Assembly (NCBI GenBank): GCA_002898795.1
Contig: BEIG01000010.1
Coordinates: 1 to 50,231, forward strand
Source: a bacterium HR30
GTDB taxonomy: Bacteria; Desulfobacterota; Binatia; HRBIN30
Direction of reading: 5' to 3'
DNA: 50,231 nucleotides
This document shows positions 30,572-40,240 of the stretch, one piece after another; position 1 is the stretch's first letter; each line of letters begins with the position of its first letter. The notes beneath the pieces were generated by a model. That model saw only the letters and a list, made by a program, of their open reading frames with translations. It was not told where the DNA came from and made no database searches. A program made the position numbers and the translations under genes.

Positions 30572-31609
30572 ATGGGCCGGTATTGGTCTTTGCTAACGTT
30601 ATGCGTGTGCCTCGTGTGGTTGGGAAAAGTCCCAGCGTGGGCTTACGAACCCTATCTAGGGGCCGACGTTGGCCTTACCGAACCGCTCAACGGCAACTTT
30701 CGCGGTCACGTCAACTTGGGCTTCGTCGTGAGCCCCTATGTGGGAGTGGAGCTTCACCCGTACGTTGGCTTCCAGGTCAGCCCTAGTTTTTATTTCTTTA
30801 GCCAGGGTGGCTCGTTCCCCGGAATGCCGGGCCAGGGACGTGAAGAAACCACGATGGTGGCTCTCAGTGGGGGCCCTCGGCTGCAGTATCCGCTGCATAC
30901 CCAACTGGGCGTTTTGACTCCGTTTGTGTACGGTAGCGGCGGGTATTACGTGGGTACCAGCGGGCGGCTGAGTCAAAGTGCGCCGGGTGTCTTTGGCGGG
31001 GGCGGAATGGAGTACCAGGTGACGGATCGGCTTTCCCTTGGTGCCTTTGCCCGTTACGAGTACGCGTACATGGGCCCGCGGCCAGAAGACTTGGGGCCGC
31101 GGCAGGTTCCCGAGGAACGGTTTGCCGAAAACATCCGCTGGATGTCTTACGGTTTCTCGGCGCGGTACGCATTTCGCGCCCCCGAGGAAGCTGTTGCTGC
31201 GGCCCCACCCCCTGTGGCCGAGGCGCCGGCAGCCGTGCCCACGCCTCAGCCCCTGCCTGCGCCGAGCAAGCGGAAGGTTGTCTTGCGAAGTATCCACTTC
31301 GAGTTCAATCAGGCACGGATTCAGCCTGAATCGCGCGTGGTTTTGGACGAGGCGTACCGCATTCTGCGCGACGAAACCGACATTGCGGTCCGCGCAGAGG
31401 GCCACACCGATGCAGTGGGCTCGGAGGAGTACAACTTGCGCCTAGGGCTACGCCGCGCCGAAGCCGTCCGTGCGTACTTGGTCTCCCAGGGGATCGCGCC
31501 CGAGCGAGTCCAGGCCGTGAGCTTCGGGGAATCGCGTCCGATCGCACCCAACGATACGCCCGAGGGAAGGGCACAAAATCGCCGCGTGGAGCTGCACGTG
31601 ATCGAGTAG
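30572..31609 (+). CDS. OmpA-family outer-membrane protein (beta-barrel plus peptidoglycan-binding domain)
   Basis: Signal peptide; barrel; C-terminal VLRSIHFEFNQARIQPESRVVLDEAYRILRDETDIAVRAEGHTDAVGSEEYNLRLGLRRAEAVRAYLVSQGI...NRRVELHVIE. Confidence 0.93.
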   Translation: MGRYWSLLTLCVCLVWLGKVPAWAYEPYLGADVGLTEPLNGNFRGHVNLGFVVSPYVGVELHPYVGFQVSPSFYFFSQGGSFPGMPGQGREETTMVALSGGPRLQYPLHTQLGVLTPFVYGSGGYYVGTSGRLSQSAPGVFGGGGMEYQVTDRLSLGAFARYEYAYMGPRPEDLGPRQVPEERFAENIRWMSYGFSARYAFRAPEEAVAAAPPPVAEAPAAVPTPQPLPAPSKRKVVLRSIHFEFNQARIQPESRVVLDEAYRILRDETDIAVRAEGHTDAVGSEEYNLRLGLRRAEAVRAYLVSQGIAPERVQAVSFGESRPIAPNDTPEGRAQNRRVELHVIE

Positions 31610-31625
31610 CCAGAAAAGACGATCA

Positions 31626-31647
31626 TGCTTGGTTCTTCGTCCAAGCA
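31626..31647 (+). terminator. Candidate stem-loop after the ompA-like gene
   Basis: tgcttgg (31626-31632) / ccaagca (31641-31647), 7-bp stem, 8-nt loop; no clear U tract. Confidence 0.35.
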
Positions 31648-31752
31648 GAATCGCCATGAGCTACGACGCCCTTCGTAGCCAACGGACTGGCCGGCGCTTT
31701 GCCCTGAGTTGGCACGCAATTGCGTGTGACCTTTGCTAGCAGGATGAGGAAC

Positions 31753-32931
31753 ATGGATTTCCCAGTCCTGCGGCTGAAACCCACCCGTGAGCGCGCGGTC
31801 AAACAAGGTCACCCCTGGATTTTCGCGGGAGCACTCGAAAATCCTGAGGCGATCACCGAGCCTGGGGAAGTGGTCGAGATCCGCGCTTCCGACGGCAGCT
31901 TTCTTGGGTATGGCACAGCCCATCCACGATGCACGATTGCCGTGCGTGTGTTCACGCGCGAGCGAGAGGCTTTGGACGAGGACTTTTTCCTGCGCCGTCT
32001 CGCCGTGGCCTTCAAACTTCGCGAGCCGGTGCTGCGTGGCGGACAGACGACTGCGTACCGACTGCTCAACGGCGAGGGAGATTGCCTCCCTGGGTTTGTT
32101 GTCGATGTCTATGGCGACGCTGTGGTGGTGCAGTGCCTCACCGCAGGGGCCGAGCGCCTCAAGCCCGTCTTGGTTCGCGCCTTACCGAAAATGGTCGAGG
32201 TGCGCTGCATTTACGAGCGCAGTACCGGAGCCGTGCGGCGTGAGGAAGGGCTCCAAGATGCCGAGGGCTGCCTTTGGGGCGAACTCCCGCCCTTGCCTCT
32301 GGCGATCCGCGAGAACGATCTCCGCTTCTGGGTGGACATCGTTACGGGACAAAAGACCGGCTTTTTCCTGGACCAACGCGACAACCGCGCACTCACGCGC
32401 GAGCTGGCGTTCGGGCGCGATGTGCTCAACGCGTTTGCCTACACCGGCGCGTTTGCCGTGTATGCTGCTGCAGGTGGAGCGCGGCGGGTCGTATCGGTGG
32501 AAAGCTCACGGCGGGCGGCAACGTTGATCGGCCAGCAGTGGGAGCTCAACCAGCTCTCCACCGAGCATGAGGTCATCGTCGAAGATGTGTTCACCTACTT
32601 ACGGAACACGAGCGATACGTTCGATTTGCTCGTTCTCGATCCGCCGGCTTTGGTCAAGCGGCGTCCGGAGCTCTCGCGCGGAACGCGTGCCTACTACGAC
32701 TTGCACACCTGGGCCCTTCGGCGTGCCAAACCGGAGGCTTGGCTTTTGACGTTCAGTTGCTCCCAGCACGTCACGCTGCCGTGGTTCGCCCACACCTTGG
32801 AGCGCGCTGCAGCGGTGACGGGCCGCGTCGTGCAGGTGGTGCGCACACTTGGCCCTGGGTTCGATCACCCAACCTTGATTTCCCATCCGGAGGGAAGTTA
32901 CCTCAAGGGCTTGCTCGTGCGCGTGCAGTAA
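31753..32931 (+). CDS. rlmI: RlmI-like class I SAM-dependent rRNA methyltransferase (PUA-like N-terminus)
   Basis: GHPWIFAGALE, GDGLPGFVVDVYGD-like GDCLPGFVVDVYGD, VDIVTGQKTGFFLDQRDNR, VLNAFAYTGAFAVYAAAGGARRVVSVE, DLLVLDPPALVK, SCSQHV. Confidence 0.9.
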   Translation: MDFPVLRLKPTRERAVKQGHPWIFAGALENPEAITEPGEVVEIRASDGSFLGYGTAHPRCTIAVRVFTREREALDEDFFLRRLAVAFKLREPVLRGGQTTAYRLLNGEGDCLPGFVVDVYGDAVVVQCLTAGAERLKPVLVRALPKMVEVRCIYERSTGAVRREEGLQDAEGCLWGELPPLPLAIRENDLRFWVDIVTGQKTGFFLDQRDNRALTRELAFGRDVLNAFAYTGAFAVYAAAGGARRVVSVESSRRAATLIGQQWELNQLSTEHEVIVEDVFTYLRNTSDTFDLLVLDPPALVKRRPELSRGTRAYYDLHTWALRRAKPEAWLLTFSCSQHVTLPWFAHTLERAAAVTGRVVQVVRTLGPGFDHPTLISHPEGSYLKGLLVRVQ

Positions 32932-32973
32932 AGGTGGTGATGCATGCAGCGTTTGCAAACGGAGTGGAGCCCC

Positions 32974-33471
32974 ATGAAGCCGGCAGAGACTTGGCAACAG
33001 CTCGTCGATCTCGAGGCCATCAAACAGCTCAAGTTTCGTTACTTGCGCCACCTCGATTTGAAGGAATGGGATGCATTGCTGGGGTGCTTTTCCGAAGATG
33101 CTCGCGCTGCATATGCAGATGGTCAGTACTCGTTCCGTGGCCGCGATGCCATCGTGAATTTCTTGCGCGAGGTGTTGGGATCCACGGAACGCCTATCGCT
33201 CCATCGTTGCCACCACCCTGAGATTTCCTTCGTCGGGCCCGATCGAGCGCGAGGTTGCTGGGCGCTCGACGATCTTGTGATCGACGGCCCTAGCGGCACG
33301 GTCTTGCAGGGTGCCGCTTATTATGAAGACGAGTACGAACGTGTGGCGGGAGAGTGGAAAATTCGCTTTACGAGTTACCGGCGCGTCTTCGAGCAGGTTT
33401 GGCAGGAGCGAGACTTGCCGAGCCTTGTGCGCAAGGTGTCGTGGTGGCGAGGCGACACGGAAGAATCCTAG
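32974..33471 (+). CDS. SnoaL/NTF2-like family protein
   Basis: LVDLEAIKQLKFRYLRHLDLKEWDALLGCFSEDARAAYADGQYSFRGRDAIVNFL...; typical nuclear-transport-factor-2-like start. Confidence 0.85.
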   Translation: MKPAETWQQLVDLEAIKQLKFRYLRHLDLKEWDALLGCFSEDARAAYADGQYSFRGRDAIVNFLREVLGSTERLSLHRCHHPEISFVGPDRARGCWALDDLVIDGPSGTVLQGAAYYEDEYERVAGEWKIRFTSYRRVFEQVWQERDLPSLVRKVSWWRGDTEES

Positions 33472-33726
33472 AGACTTCGTTATGCTCGTGTAAAAACGGC
33501 CCACGTGGTCTGGGGCGGGCACTTCAAAGTCGCCAGAGCGTGGGGAGAACGTAGCCTCACGAAAGCCTCTCAACTTTACACTTTATCCGTGTTGCCGATG
33601 GTTGTATAGGGCCAGTGCACCCCATAACGAGGGAACGATCGTACGCGTTCCGAAGGGCTTAGGGTCGATGCTGAAAAACTTAGCCACGCGAAGAGGGGGC
33701 CCACATCTGCCGAGGCAGAACCGGTC

Positions 33727-35688
33727 ATGACTGTGGAAGGCATTACCGTGCTTGCCGACCTGGTATGGCATTGGCGCTGGGAGGAGCCGGGTGTTTGGCA
33801 TTCCGCTGAATCGAGCGCGCAAACTTTTCTTGGGCACCCGGTTGTGATGGGGACGATAGAAGAAGCGCTGGCCGCTTGGTTTGCCCCTGGCGACACCCAA
33901 CGTTTACGTGCGCTACTGGAGGAAGCCCGCACGGGAAAGGCCCAACGAATGGAGCTGCACATGTACGACGCGGGCGGCAGAGTTCATCGTGTGAGAATTG
34001 CCGCCGTCGCGCCAACGGTAGCTCGACAAAACGAGGTCGTTCTGGCTTTCGTTGTCTTGGGTCGCGCACCCTCATCGGAAATTTTCCCCGACTTCGGCCT
34101 TGAGCTCGCTGGGCATGCGGGAGACAGGGGTTACGAAAAAACTCTCCGCCGTCTCTTGTGGGTGCTGCGAGAGCGCCTTGGCTGCGAAGGGGTGGAGCTG
34201 CAATTGCGTGGAGCGCTCGAGCGCGAGCTAGAGCCCTTGCGAGAAGCGCGGGAGGCACGCCAGTACGCGGTGGCAGGAGCAGCCGAGCTGTTGCCGGGAC
34301 GGGGAGCGGAACAGGTGGAAGTGCCGATGACACTGCAGGGGGAGCTATTGGCGACGTTGCGCGTGGAAGGCTTTCGTCCCGTAGCTAGGCCGGGCGACGA
34401 GCGCTGGAGCGCCGCGTCGGACGTGCTCGAAGCGCTCCGCATGACCCTTGCAAGCTGGGCCCTTACCCGCCGGGGCGAGCTGTGGCGCAAAGTCATGGAG
34501 TTCCTGCGGGGAGCGCGCAGAGACTTGCTCGACCCCCAGGGTGATAGCTTCGGCGAACTTTGCCGAGCTGTTGCCGCGGCGCTCGGCGCCGATCGTGCAC
34601 ACGTGTGGTCCGTTGACTCGAGTTCCGAGCTTTACCGCTTAGTGGGGCAGTGGGGCTTCGGCGAAGAAGAGCTGGAGGCGCTACGGGTGCTCGAGCCGCC
34701 AGCTTGGGCAAGGAGGGCGTTGAGTCGTTCGGCAGCATTCGAGGAAGGCCTGGTGTTCGAGCCGCCGAACGAGTTGGATCGTCCGGGCGCCACTCGCCAA
34801 GTTTTGTTTCGGCTGGAACATGGGGGGCTATTGTTCGTGGACTGGAAGGGGCGTTACCCCGGACTCGACGATGACTTCGCCGAGCTGGTCTGCGCGATCG
34901 CTTCGTTGTGGTTTTCTAGAGCCAAGCTTGCGATCGAAGCCGATCAGGCTGCACGAGTGAAGGCGGATTTTGTTGCCACAATGTCCCACGAGCTTCGCAC
35001 CCCCCTCAACACGTTGATGGGCTACACCGATTTGCTCGCATGTGAAGAGTTCGGCCCGCTGACAGCGGAGCAACGGGATGTTTTGGAGCGGATGAATCGC
35101 AGTGCGCGGGAGCTGCTAGAGCTGATCAATGCCACGCTCGACTTTGGCCGAATCCAGGCCCAAGACCTACCCTTGCACGTGGAGGTCGTTTCGATCCCGG
35201 AGCTGCTGGAAGAGCTCGATCGGGAAATTGCTTACGCGCGCCAGCGCCGAGGCTTATCGTGGGCGACAAAGGTGGACCCAGACGCCATCCGATTGCGAAC
35301 CGACCGGGAAAAACTGAAGGCCGTGGTCAAAAATTTGTTGACCAATGCAGTGAAATTTACCGAGCGTGGCGGTGTCACTGTCACAGCGCAGCGCGTGGCG
35401 GGCGAAGTCGAGATCGCCGTGCACGATACAGGGATCGGCATCGATCCAGCGCTGCTACCGGTTATCTTCGAGCCCTTCCGACAAGGAGAACCGGCCTCTA
35501 CTCGCCGCTTCGGTGGAGTGGGGTTGGGGTTGTACGTCGTGCGGCGCTTGGTGGAGCGGTTGGGAGGTTCCGTGGCGGTGGAGTCGGAGCCCGCAAAAGG
35601 TTCTGTGTTCCGGGTACGTATCCCCGATGCTCCCGCCGTGGGGAGGCGGCGGAGTGACGGCGCGTCGATGGGCAGCGTAGAGCCTTAG
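33727..35688 (+). CDS. Sensor histidine kinase with N-terminal PAS-like and GAF-like regions
   Basis: VKADFVATMSHELRTPLNTLMGYTDLL (H-box), LLTNAVKFTERGGVTV (N-box), DTGIGIDPALLPVIFEPFRQ, FGGVGLGLYVVRRLVERLGGSV. Confidence 0.93.
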   Translation: MTVEGITVLADLVWHWRWEEPGVWHSAESSAQTFLGHPVVMGTIEEALAAWFAPGDTQRLRALLEEARTGKAQRMELHMYDAGGRVHRVRIAAVAPTVARQNEVVLAFVVLGRAPSSEIFPDFGLELAGHAGDRGYEKTLRRLLWVLRERLGCEGVELQLRGALERELEPLREAREARQYAVAGAAELLPGRGAEQVEVPMTLQGELLATLRVEGFRPVARPGDERWSAASDVLEALRMTLASWALTRRGELWRKVMEFLRGARRDLLDPQGDSFGELCRAVAAALGADRAHVWSVDSSSELYRLVGQWGFGEEELEALRVLEPPAWARRALSRSAAFEEGLVFEPPNELDRPGATRQVLFRLEHGGLLFVDWKGRYPGLDDDFAELVCAIASLWFSRAKLAIEADQAARVKADFVATMSHELRTPLNTLMGYTDLLACEEFGPLTAEQRDVLERMNRSARELLELINATLDFGRIQAQDLPLHVEVVSIPELLEELDREIAYARQRRGLSWATKVDPDAIRLRTDREKLKAVVKNLLTNAVKFTERGGVTVTAQRVAGEVEIAVHDTGIGIDPALLPVIFEPFRQGEPASTRRFGGVGLGLYVVRRLVERLGGSVAVESEPAKGSVFRVRIPDAPAVGRRRSDGASMGSVEP

Positions 35689-36668
35689 GAGCGGACACGC
35701 AGGACCACTTTGCCAAAATGCTGGCTCGACTGAACTCGGCGGTGGGCTTCTGCCACTTGCTCCAGCAGGTACACGGTGTCGATGACCGGGCGAATGCGCC
35801 CGGCCTCCAGATCGGCACCGAACTGCTCGCGGAATGCCGCGACGATCTTCGCTTTGTCCTCGCTGGAACGTGTACGCAGCGTCGACCCAATGATACTGAG
35901 GCGCCGTGTGAGCAGTGGGGCGAGGTTCAGCTCCGCTCTCGTACCGCCCATGAGGCCAATGACGACCAGTCGGCCGTCACTCGCAAGGCACTGTAAGTTG
36001 CCTTCGAGATACTTTGCTCCGATGTGGTCCAGCACCACGTGCACTCCTTGCCCCTGCGTAGCTTCGCGGACCACCTCGGCAAAATTTGCCGCCCGATAAT
36101 TGATGGCGACATCTGCACCATGTTCGCGGCAGCGGCGACACTTTGCGTCGTCACCGGCGGTGACAAACACCTGCACGGCACGGAGCTTCAGCAAGGTGGT
36201 CGCCGCTGTGCCAACTCCGCTGCCACCGCCGTGCACCAGTGCCTTGCCTCCATGGGGCACCTGGCCCAGTAAGAAAAGATTCAGGAACGCCGTAAGAAAG
36301 ACCTCCGGAAAGGCCCCGGCCTCTTCCCAGGAGAGGCAAGGTGGAACCGGCAGCACGCTGCCGTGATGGACCACGGCTTCTTCGGCGTAGCCGCCGCCGG
36401 CAAGTAACGCCATGGCACGGTCGCCTACGTTCCAGCCACGCACATTGGCGCCGACCTCCACCACTTCCCCGGCGCACTCGAGGCCAAGAATAGGCGAGGC
36501 GCCTGGAGGAGGTGGATACAGCCCTTGCCGCTGCAAGAGGTCGGCGCGGTTGACCGAAGTCGCAAAGACACGAATCCGCAGGTCGTCGGGCCCAAGCTCC
36601 GGGGTCGGCACTTCTGCAATGCGAAGCACTTCTTCGCCTCCGGGACGCTCACACACAACGGCTTTCAT
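35685..36668 (-). CDS. Zinc-free quinone oxidoreductase (PIG3/QOR-like, MDR superfamily)
   Basis: MKAVVCERPGGEEVLRIAEVPTPELGPDDLRIRVFATSVNRADLLQRQGLYPPPPGASPILGLECAGEVVEVG; VHGGGSGVGTAATTLLK. Confidence 0.93.
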   Translation of the reverse strand: MKAVVCERPGGEEVLRIAEVPTPELGPDDLRIRVFATSVNRADLLQRQGLYPPPPGASPILGLECAGEVVEVGANVRGWNVGDRAMALLAGGGYAEEAVVHHGSVLPVPPCLSWEEAGAFPEVFLTAFLNLFLLGQVPHGGKALVHGGGSGVGTAATTLLKLRAVQVFVTAGDDAKCRRCREHGADVAINYRAANFAEVVREATQGQGVHVVLDHIGAKYLEGNLQCLASDGRLVVIGLMGGTRAELNLAPLLTRRLSIIGSTLRTRSSEDKAKIVAAFREQFGADLEAGRIRPVIDTVYLLEQVAEAHRRVQSSQHFGKVVLRVRS

Positions 36669-37234
36669 GGCTTTGGCTCCTCCATGGGTTCTTGCCCCGA
36701 TTCGGGTCTGCTATGCGACCGCATCAGACGTCGGCGGCGACGCTCAATGTCGCGCAGGCGTAGGTCGACGTCTTCCAAGCGCTCGAGCAACAGCGCTCGG
36801 CGTTGTTTCAATGCGTCCTCGCGCTGCTGAAGACGCACCAGCGGAGGCACCGGCCCCATCCATTTTTGTCGCAGGATTTGCTCTCCTTCGGCAATGGCGA
36901 GGGGGACAATACCCCATAACAAGGCTAACACCGCAACCATGGCGGCACGGGCCGGGCTGCGGTCGTCGCGCCCGTCGGGGAACCGCCACCAGTGTCCGAA
37001 CTGCAAATTCCAGAGTTCGGCGGCGAGTCCAATCAGTGCTGCGATCGAGAATCCTTGCAGCCACCTCGCGCGCTGAGTGTACGCTGCGAGAGCTCCCATG
37101 ATGGCTCCGTACATGACTAGGATGACCACGAGGCGTAACGCGGGGCGGCGAAACTCCCAAAGCCGAAATAGCCAGGCACCGCCTTCTACCAGTGCCCCCA
37201 AAGCAATGCCCAGAACCACGCACCGCCACAGCAT
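36665..37234 (-). CDS. Membrane protein with C-terminal basic coiled coil, unknown function
   Basis: Several hydrophobic segments then RLQQREDALKQRRALLLERLEDVDLRLRDIERRRRRL; stop overlaps the QOR start (ATGA 36665-36668). ORF extends to 37450; true start uncertain. Confidence 0.6.
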   Translation of the reverse strand: MLWRCVVLGIALGALVEGGAWLFRLWEFRRPALRLVVILVMYGAIMGALAAYTQRARWLQGFSIAALIGLAAELWNLQFGHWWRFPDGRDDRSPARAAMVAVLALLWGIVPLAIAEGEQILRQKWMGPVPPLVRLQQREDALKQRRALLLERLEDVDLRLRDIERRRRRLMRSHSRPESGQEPMEEPKP

Positions 37235-37622
37235 GCGGCTTGTATCTGGCGAATCCGCCGGCCTTGTACAAGGCCGAATGGTTGTGCCGAAAGAGCTCAG
37301 ATGAGCAGGTGGGTAAAGGAAATCGGCCTGTTCTCCTGGCACCGCGGACGTCTCGTCCGCAACAGCGACCTCCGCACTAGTCGCTTGCGCTCCCAAACTA
37401 GCTTGGCTTTTCCCGCAGCCGCTTGCCGGTTGGTAGGGAGTATCGAGCATGGTCCGGCGTTCTCACCGCGGCCCAGCGATGGCCTTTGTACCGGTGGGCT
37501 GCTCCCTGTTGGCAATCCTTCTGGGTTTTGTTGCCCGCAAGGTCTACACCACCTTCTCTCTCCATGCCCCAGGGTCTTCCCTGTGCGGCATCCTCAAAAT
37601 ACGCGATAGGAGGCGAGCATTC

Positions 37623-38876
37623 ATGGCAAACGAAAAGCCCGAGCGCATCGCGTTGGTGCTGTCTGGGGGCGGTGCCCGAGGTGCCTACGAAGCGGGCGTG
37701 CTGGCTTACTTGCTCGAGGAGCTGCCCGTGAAGTTAGGTCGGCGGGTCGACTTCCACGTGATCACGGGAACCAGCGTGGGCGCGATCCACGCGGCCTACC
37801 TGGCCGCCCATGTGCAGGATCCCGATGCAGGCCGCAGGCTTCGGCAGGTATGGTTGTCGCTTTCGTTCGAGCGGGTTTTCACCCCGCGGCGGGTGGGAGA
37901 CCTGCTCCGCGGGCCCTTGCGCTTGTTTGGTCTGGGCTCTCAGCCGGCGCCGTTGCCACCAACCCGAAGCGGCATCCCGGAACGCTTGCCGGGCCTTTTC
38001 GACACGGGATGGCTTGAAGAAATTGTTCTTGCCAACATCGATTGGGCTCGTTTGCGCGAGCGCATCGACACGGGTGAGTTGCATGCCCTCGCGCTCACCG
38101 CGACCGAGATCGCCACTGGCCGCTCCGTCGTATTTGTCGATTCTCGCGAGGCGTCGCTCCCTTCGTGGCAGCACGATCCTTTCGTGATTGCGCGCCCAAC
38201 GCGGATCAGCCCAGCGCATGCCCTGGCTTCGGCCGCGATCCCGTTGTTTTTCCCGGCCTTGCGCATCGATCGTGCGTACTACTGCGACGGCGGGTTGCGC
38301 CTGAATACGCCGCTGGCGCCAGCACTGAGGTTGGGTGCACAGCGCGTGCTCGTTGTGAGCCTCAGACATGTGAGGAGCCCGGCCGAGGAAGACCGACTCG
38401 CGCGAAAACGGGAGGCTGCTTACAACAGTCTCACTTACCTGGGAGGCAAGGCACTGAACGCATTGCTCATGGATCGCGTGGAGCAGGACTTGGAACGCCT
38501 GCGGGCCCTCAACGCCCTGTTCGAAATCGGGAGGAAGCTTTGCGGTCGCGACTTCCTGGAGCGCGTAAACGCCGAGCTGAAAGCGACCAAAGGCCGGGAG
38601 TATCGTATCGTGCGGGACTGTGTCATCCGCCCCTCGCGTGACCTCGGTGAAGTTGCCCAGGAGTGTTTGCGGCACCGCTGGCGTAGCGCTTCGCTGCGGG
38701 AATGGCTGAGCCGGAATCTCGCCTGGGCAGTCACTCGCGGAACGATTACCGAGGCAGACCTCCTCTCGTACATTTATTTCGATTCTTGTTACGCAGCCCA
38801 CCTCATCGAGCTTGGTTGGAATGACGCTGCACAAGCACACGCGGAGCTGCTGCGGTTTTTTGGCGCGGAGGAGTGA
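37623..38876 (+). CDS. Patatin-like phospholipase
   Basis: ALVLSGGGARGAYEAGVLAYLLEELP, TGTSVGAIHAAYLAA (GxSxG), DGGLRLNTPLAPALRLGAQRVLVV (DG dyad); RBS ggagg before ATG 37623. Confidence 0.93.
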   Translation: MANEKPERIALVLSGGGARGAYEAGVLAYLLEELPVKLGRRVDFHVITGTSVGAIHAAYLAAHVQDPDAGRRLRQVWLSLSFERVFTPRRVGDLLRGPLRLFGLGSQPAPLPPTRSGIPERLPGLFDTGWLEEIVLANIDWARLRERIDTGELHALALTATEIATGRSVVFVDSREASLPSWQHDPFVIARPTRISPAHALASAAIPLFFPALRIDRAYYCDGGLRLNTPLAPALRLGAQRVLVVSLRHVRSPAEEDRLARKREAAYNSLTYLGGKALNALLMDRVEQDLERLRALNALFEIGRKLCGRDFLERVNAELKATKGREYRIVRDCVIRPSRDLGEVAQECLRHRWRSASLREWLSRNLAWAVTRGTITEADLLSYIYFDSCYAAHLIELGWNDAAQAHAELLRFFGAEE

Positions 38877-39102
38877 GGCATCGGCTGGCTGTGCTACCCG
38901 CCCGAACCGAGCCAGGAGAGCAAGCGGCGCCCTCTGCCTTGCTCGGCAGCGCAAGGCAAGGGCAGGCATCGTCGAATGCGACGTTCCCAGCTTAACGAAT
39001 GGAGAAGCAGTACTTTGCTGCCGATGAGACTGTGGCCTGGTGATTGTTGCGCACGATTAAGGGCTGCCCCGTGGTACAGGAAGTGCAACAACGTTTGTTG
39101 CT

Positions 39103-40215
39103 ATGGCCGCGATCCGGCAGTTCCCGGCCGACATTTCTCGCGCAGCCCAATTCTCGGTCTTGGGCACCACGAAAGGGCCGTTTGGCGAAGAGGTTCGTGA
39201 TCTCGCTGGGGTGGTGGCGAGCCGTTTACTCTCGCGTTGGAATGGCACCGTGGACAAGAACCCGCCGAACCTGGATTTGGTTCGGGACTTCGATGAAGAA
39301 TGTACCCGTGCAGGTTTGGCTCAGTTGTTTTCGGAAGCATCAGATGGCGGGGAAGGTTCTGAATCCTTAGCTGCCAGCGCAATTCGAGGCTTTGCGGAAG
39401 CGGATGGGGGTATCGCGGCAATCTTTCTCGCCCGCTTAGCTGCCGTGCTGCCGTGGGTACAAGGTTCCGTAGAAGTACCTGTCGTGGACGGATGGAGCAC
39501 TGCCTGGTCGGGTGGGTCTCGGCCAGATGTGGTTTGGGCATGGGGGTGGCGGGATGGGTTGCCAATCACGGTGTGTGTTCCTGGCGAGGGTAGCGCTTGG
39601 CGGCTGCAGTTGTTGCCGGCGCAGCATCTAGGATCTGTCGAAGTCCACCAACGCATGGGCCTAAGGGCTTGTCCCTCCGCCTGGGTGCGCGTGCACCTTG
39701 GCGAACCGATGGCAAGCATCGAGGTTGGGAGGGAAACAATCGCGCGCTGGCGGAGCTTGGTTGCAGGGTGGTGGGCTGTCATTGCGCTAGCCCGAGGCCG
39801 AGCGGCTTTGAGTGAGGCTGTTCGGTACGCGAGTGTGCGGTATCAGGGTGGAGCTCTGCTGATCGAGCATCCACTGGTGCAGGAAATGCTGGGCCGTGCC
39901 TTCGAGGCGGTCGTGGCGGCCGAAGCGTTACTCACGCGGGGCTTTTCCGGCGATGCGTCAAGCTTAGCCGCGGGCACGAGTTTGGCGACGCAAGCAAGTG
40001 AGCGGGCGGCCCACACTGCACAGCAAGTGTTTGGCGGTTACGGGTACATGCGCGATTACCCGGTCGAGCGATGCTTGCGCGATGTGAAGATGGCGGCTGT
40101 TGCTGCCGGGGGCTCGGCCCGGCTCCGAGTGGCAACGGCACATGCCGTTTGTGCCGCGGAGGGAGTTCATCTCCCAGACAAAGGAGAGGGAGTTTCTTTG
40201 GGAAGCGCGGGATGA
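39103..40215 (+). CDS. Acyl-CoA dehydrogenase-like protein, predicted to lack catalytic Glu
   Basis: C-terminal half ACAD-like (AAHTAQQVFGGYGYMRDYPVERCLRDVKM) but AAVAAGGSARLRV replaces the usual QIYEGTNEINR; weak N-terminal conservation. Confidence 0.78.
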   Translation: MAAIRQFPADISRAAQFSVLGTTKGPFGEEVRDLAGVVASRLLSRWNGTVDKNPPNLDLVRDFDEECTRAGLAQLFSEASDGGEGSESLAASAIRGFAEADGGIAAIFLARLAAVLPWVQGSVEVPVVDGWSTAWSGGSRPDVVWAWGWRDGLPITVCVPGEGSAWRLQLLPAQHLGSVEVHQRMGLRACPSAWVRVHLGEPMASIEVGRETIARWRSLVAGWWAVIALARGRAALSEAVRYASVRYQGGALLIEHPLVQEMLGRAFEAVVAAEALLTRGFSGDASSLAAGTSLATQASERAAHTAQQVFGGYGYMRDYPVERCLRDVKMAAVAAGGSARLRVATAHAVCAAEGVHLPDKGEGVSLGSAG

Positions 40216-40240
40216 AGTGGCCGGCAATTAGGGTGTTCCT

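Noticed and set aside
37734-38969. 411-aa minus-strand ORF opposite the patatin gene
   Set aside because: Antisense to conserved patatin motifs; high-GC shadow.
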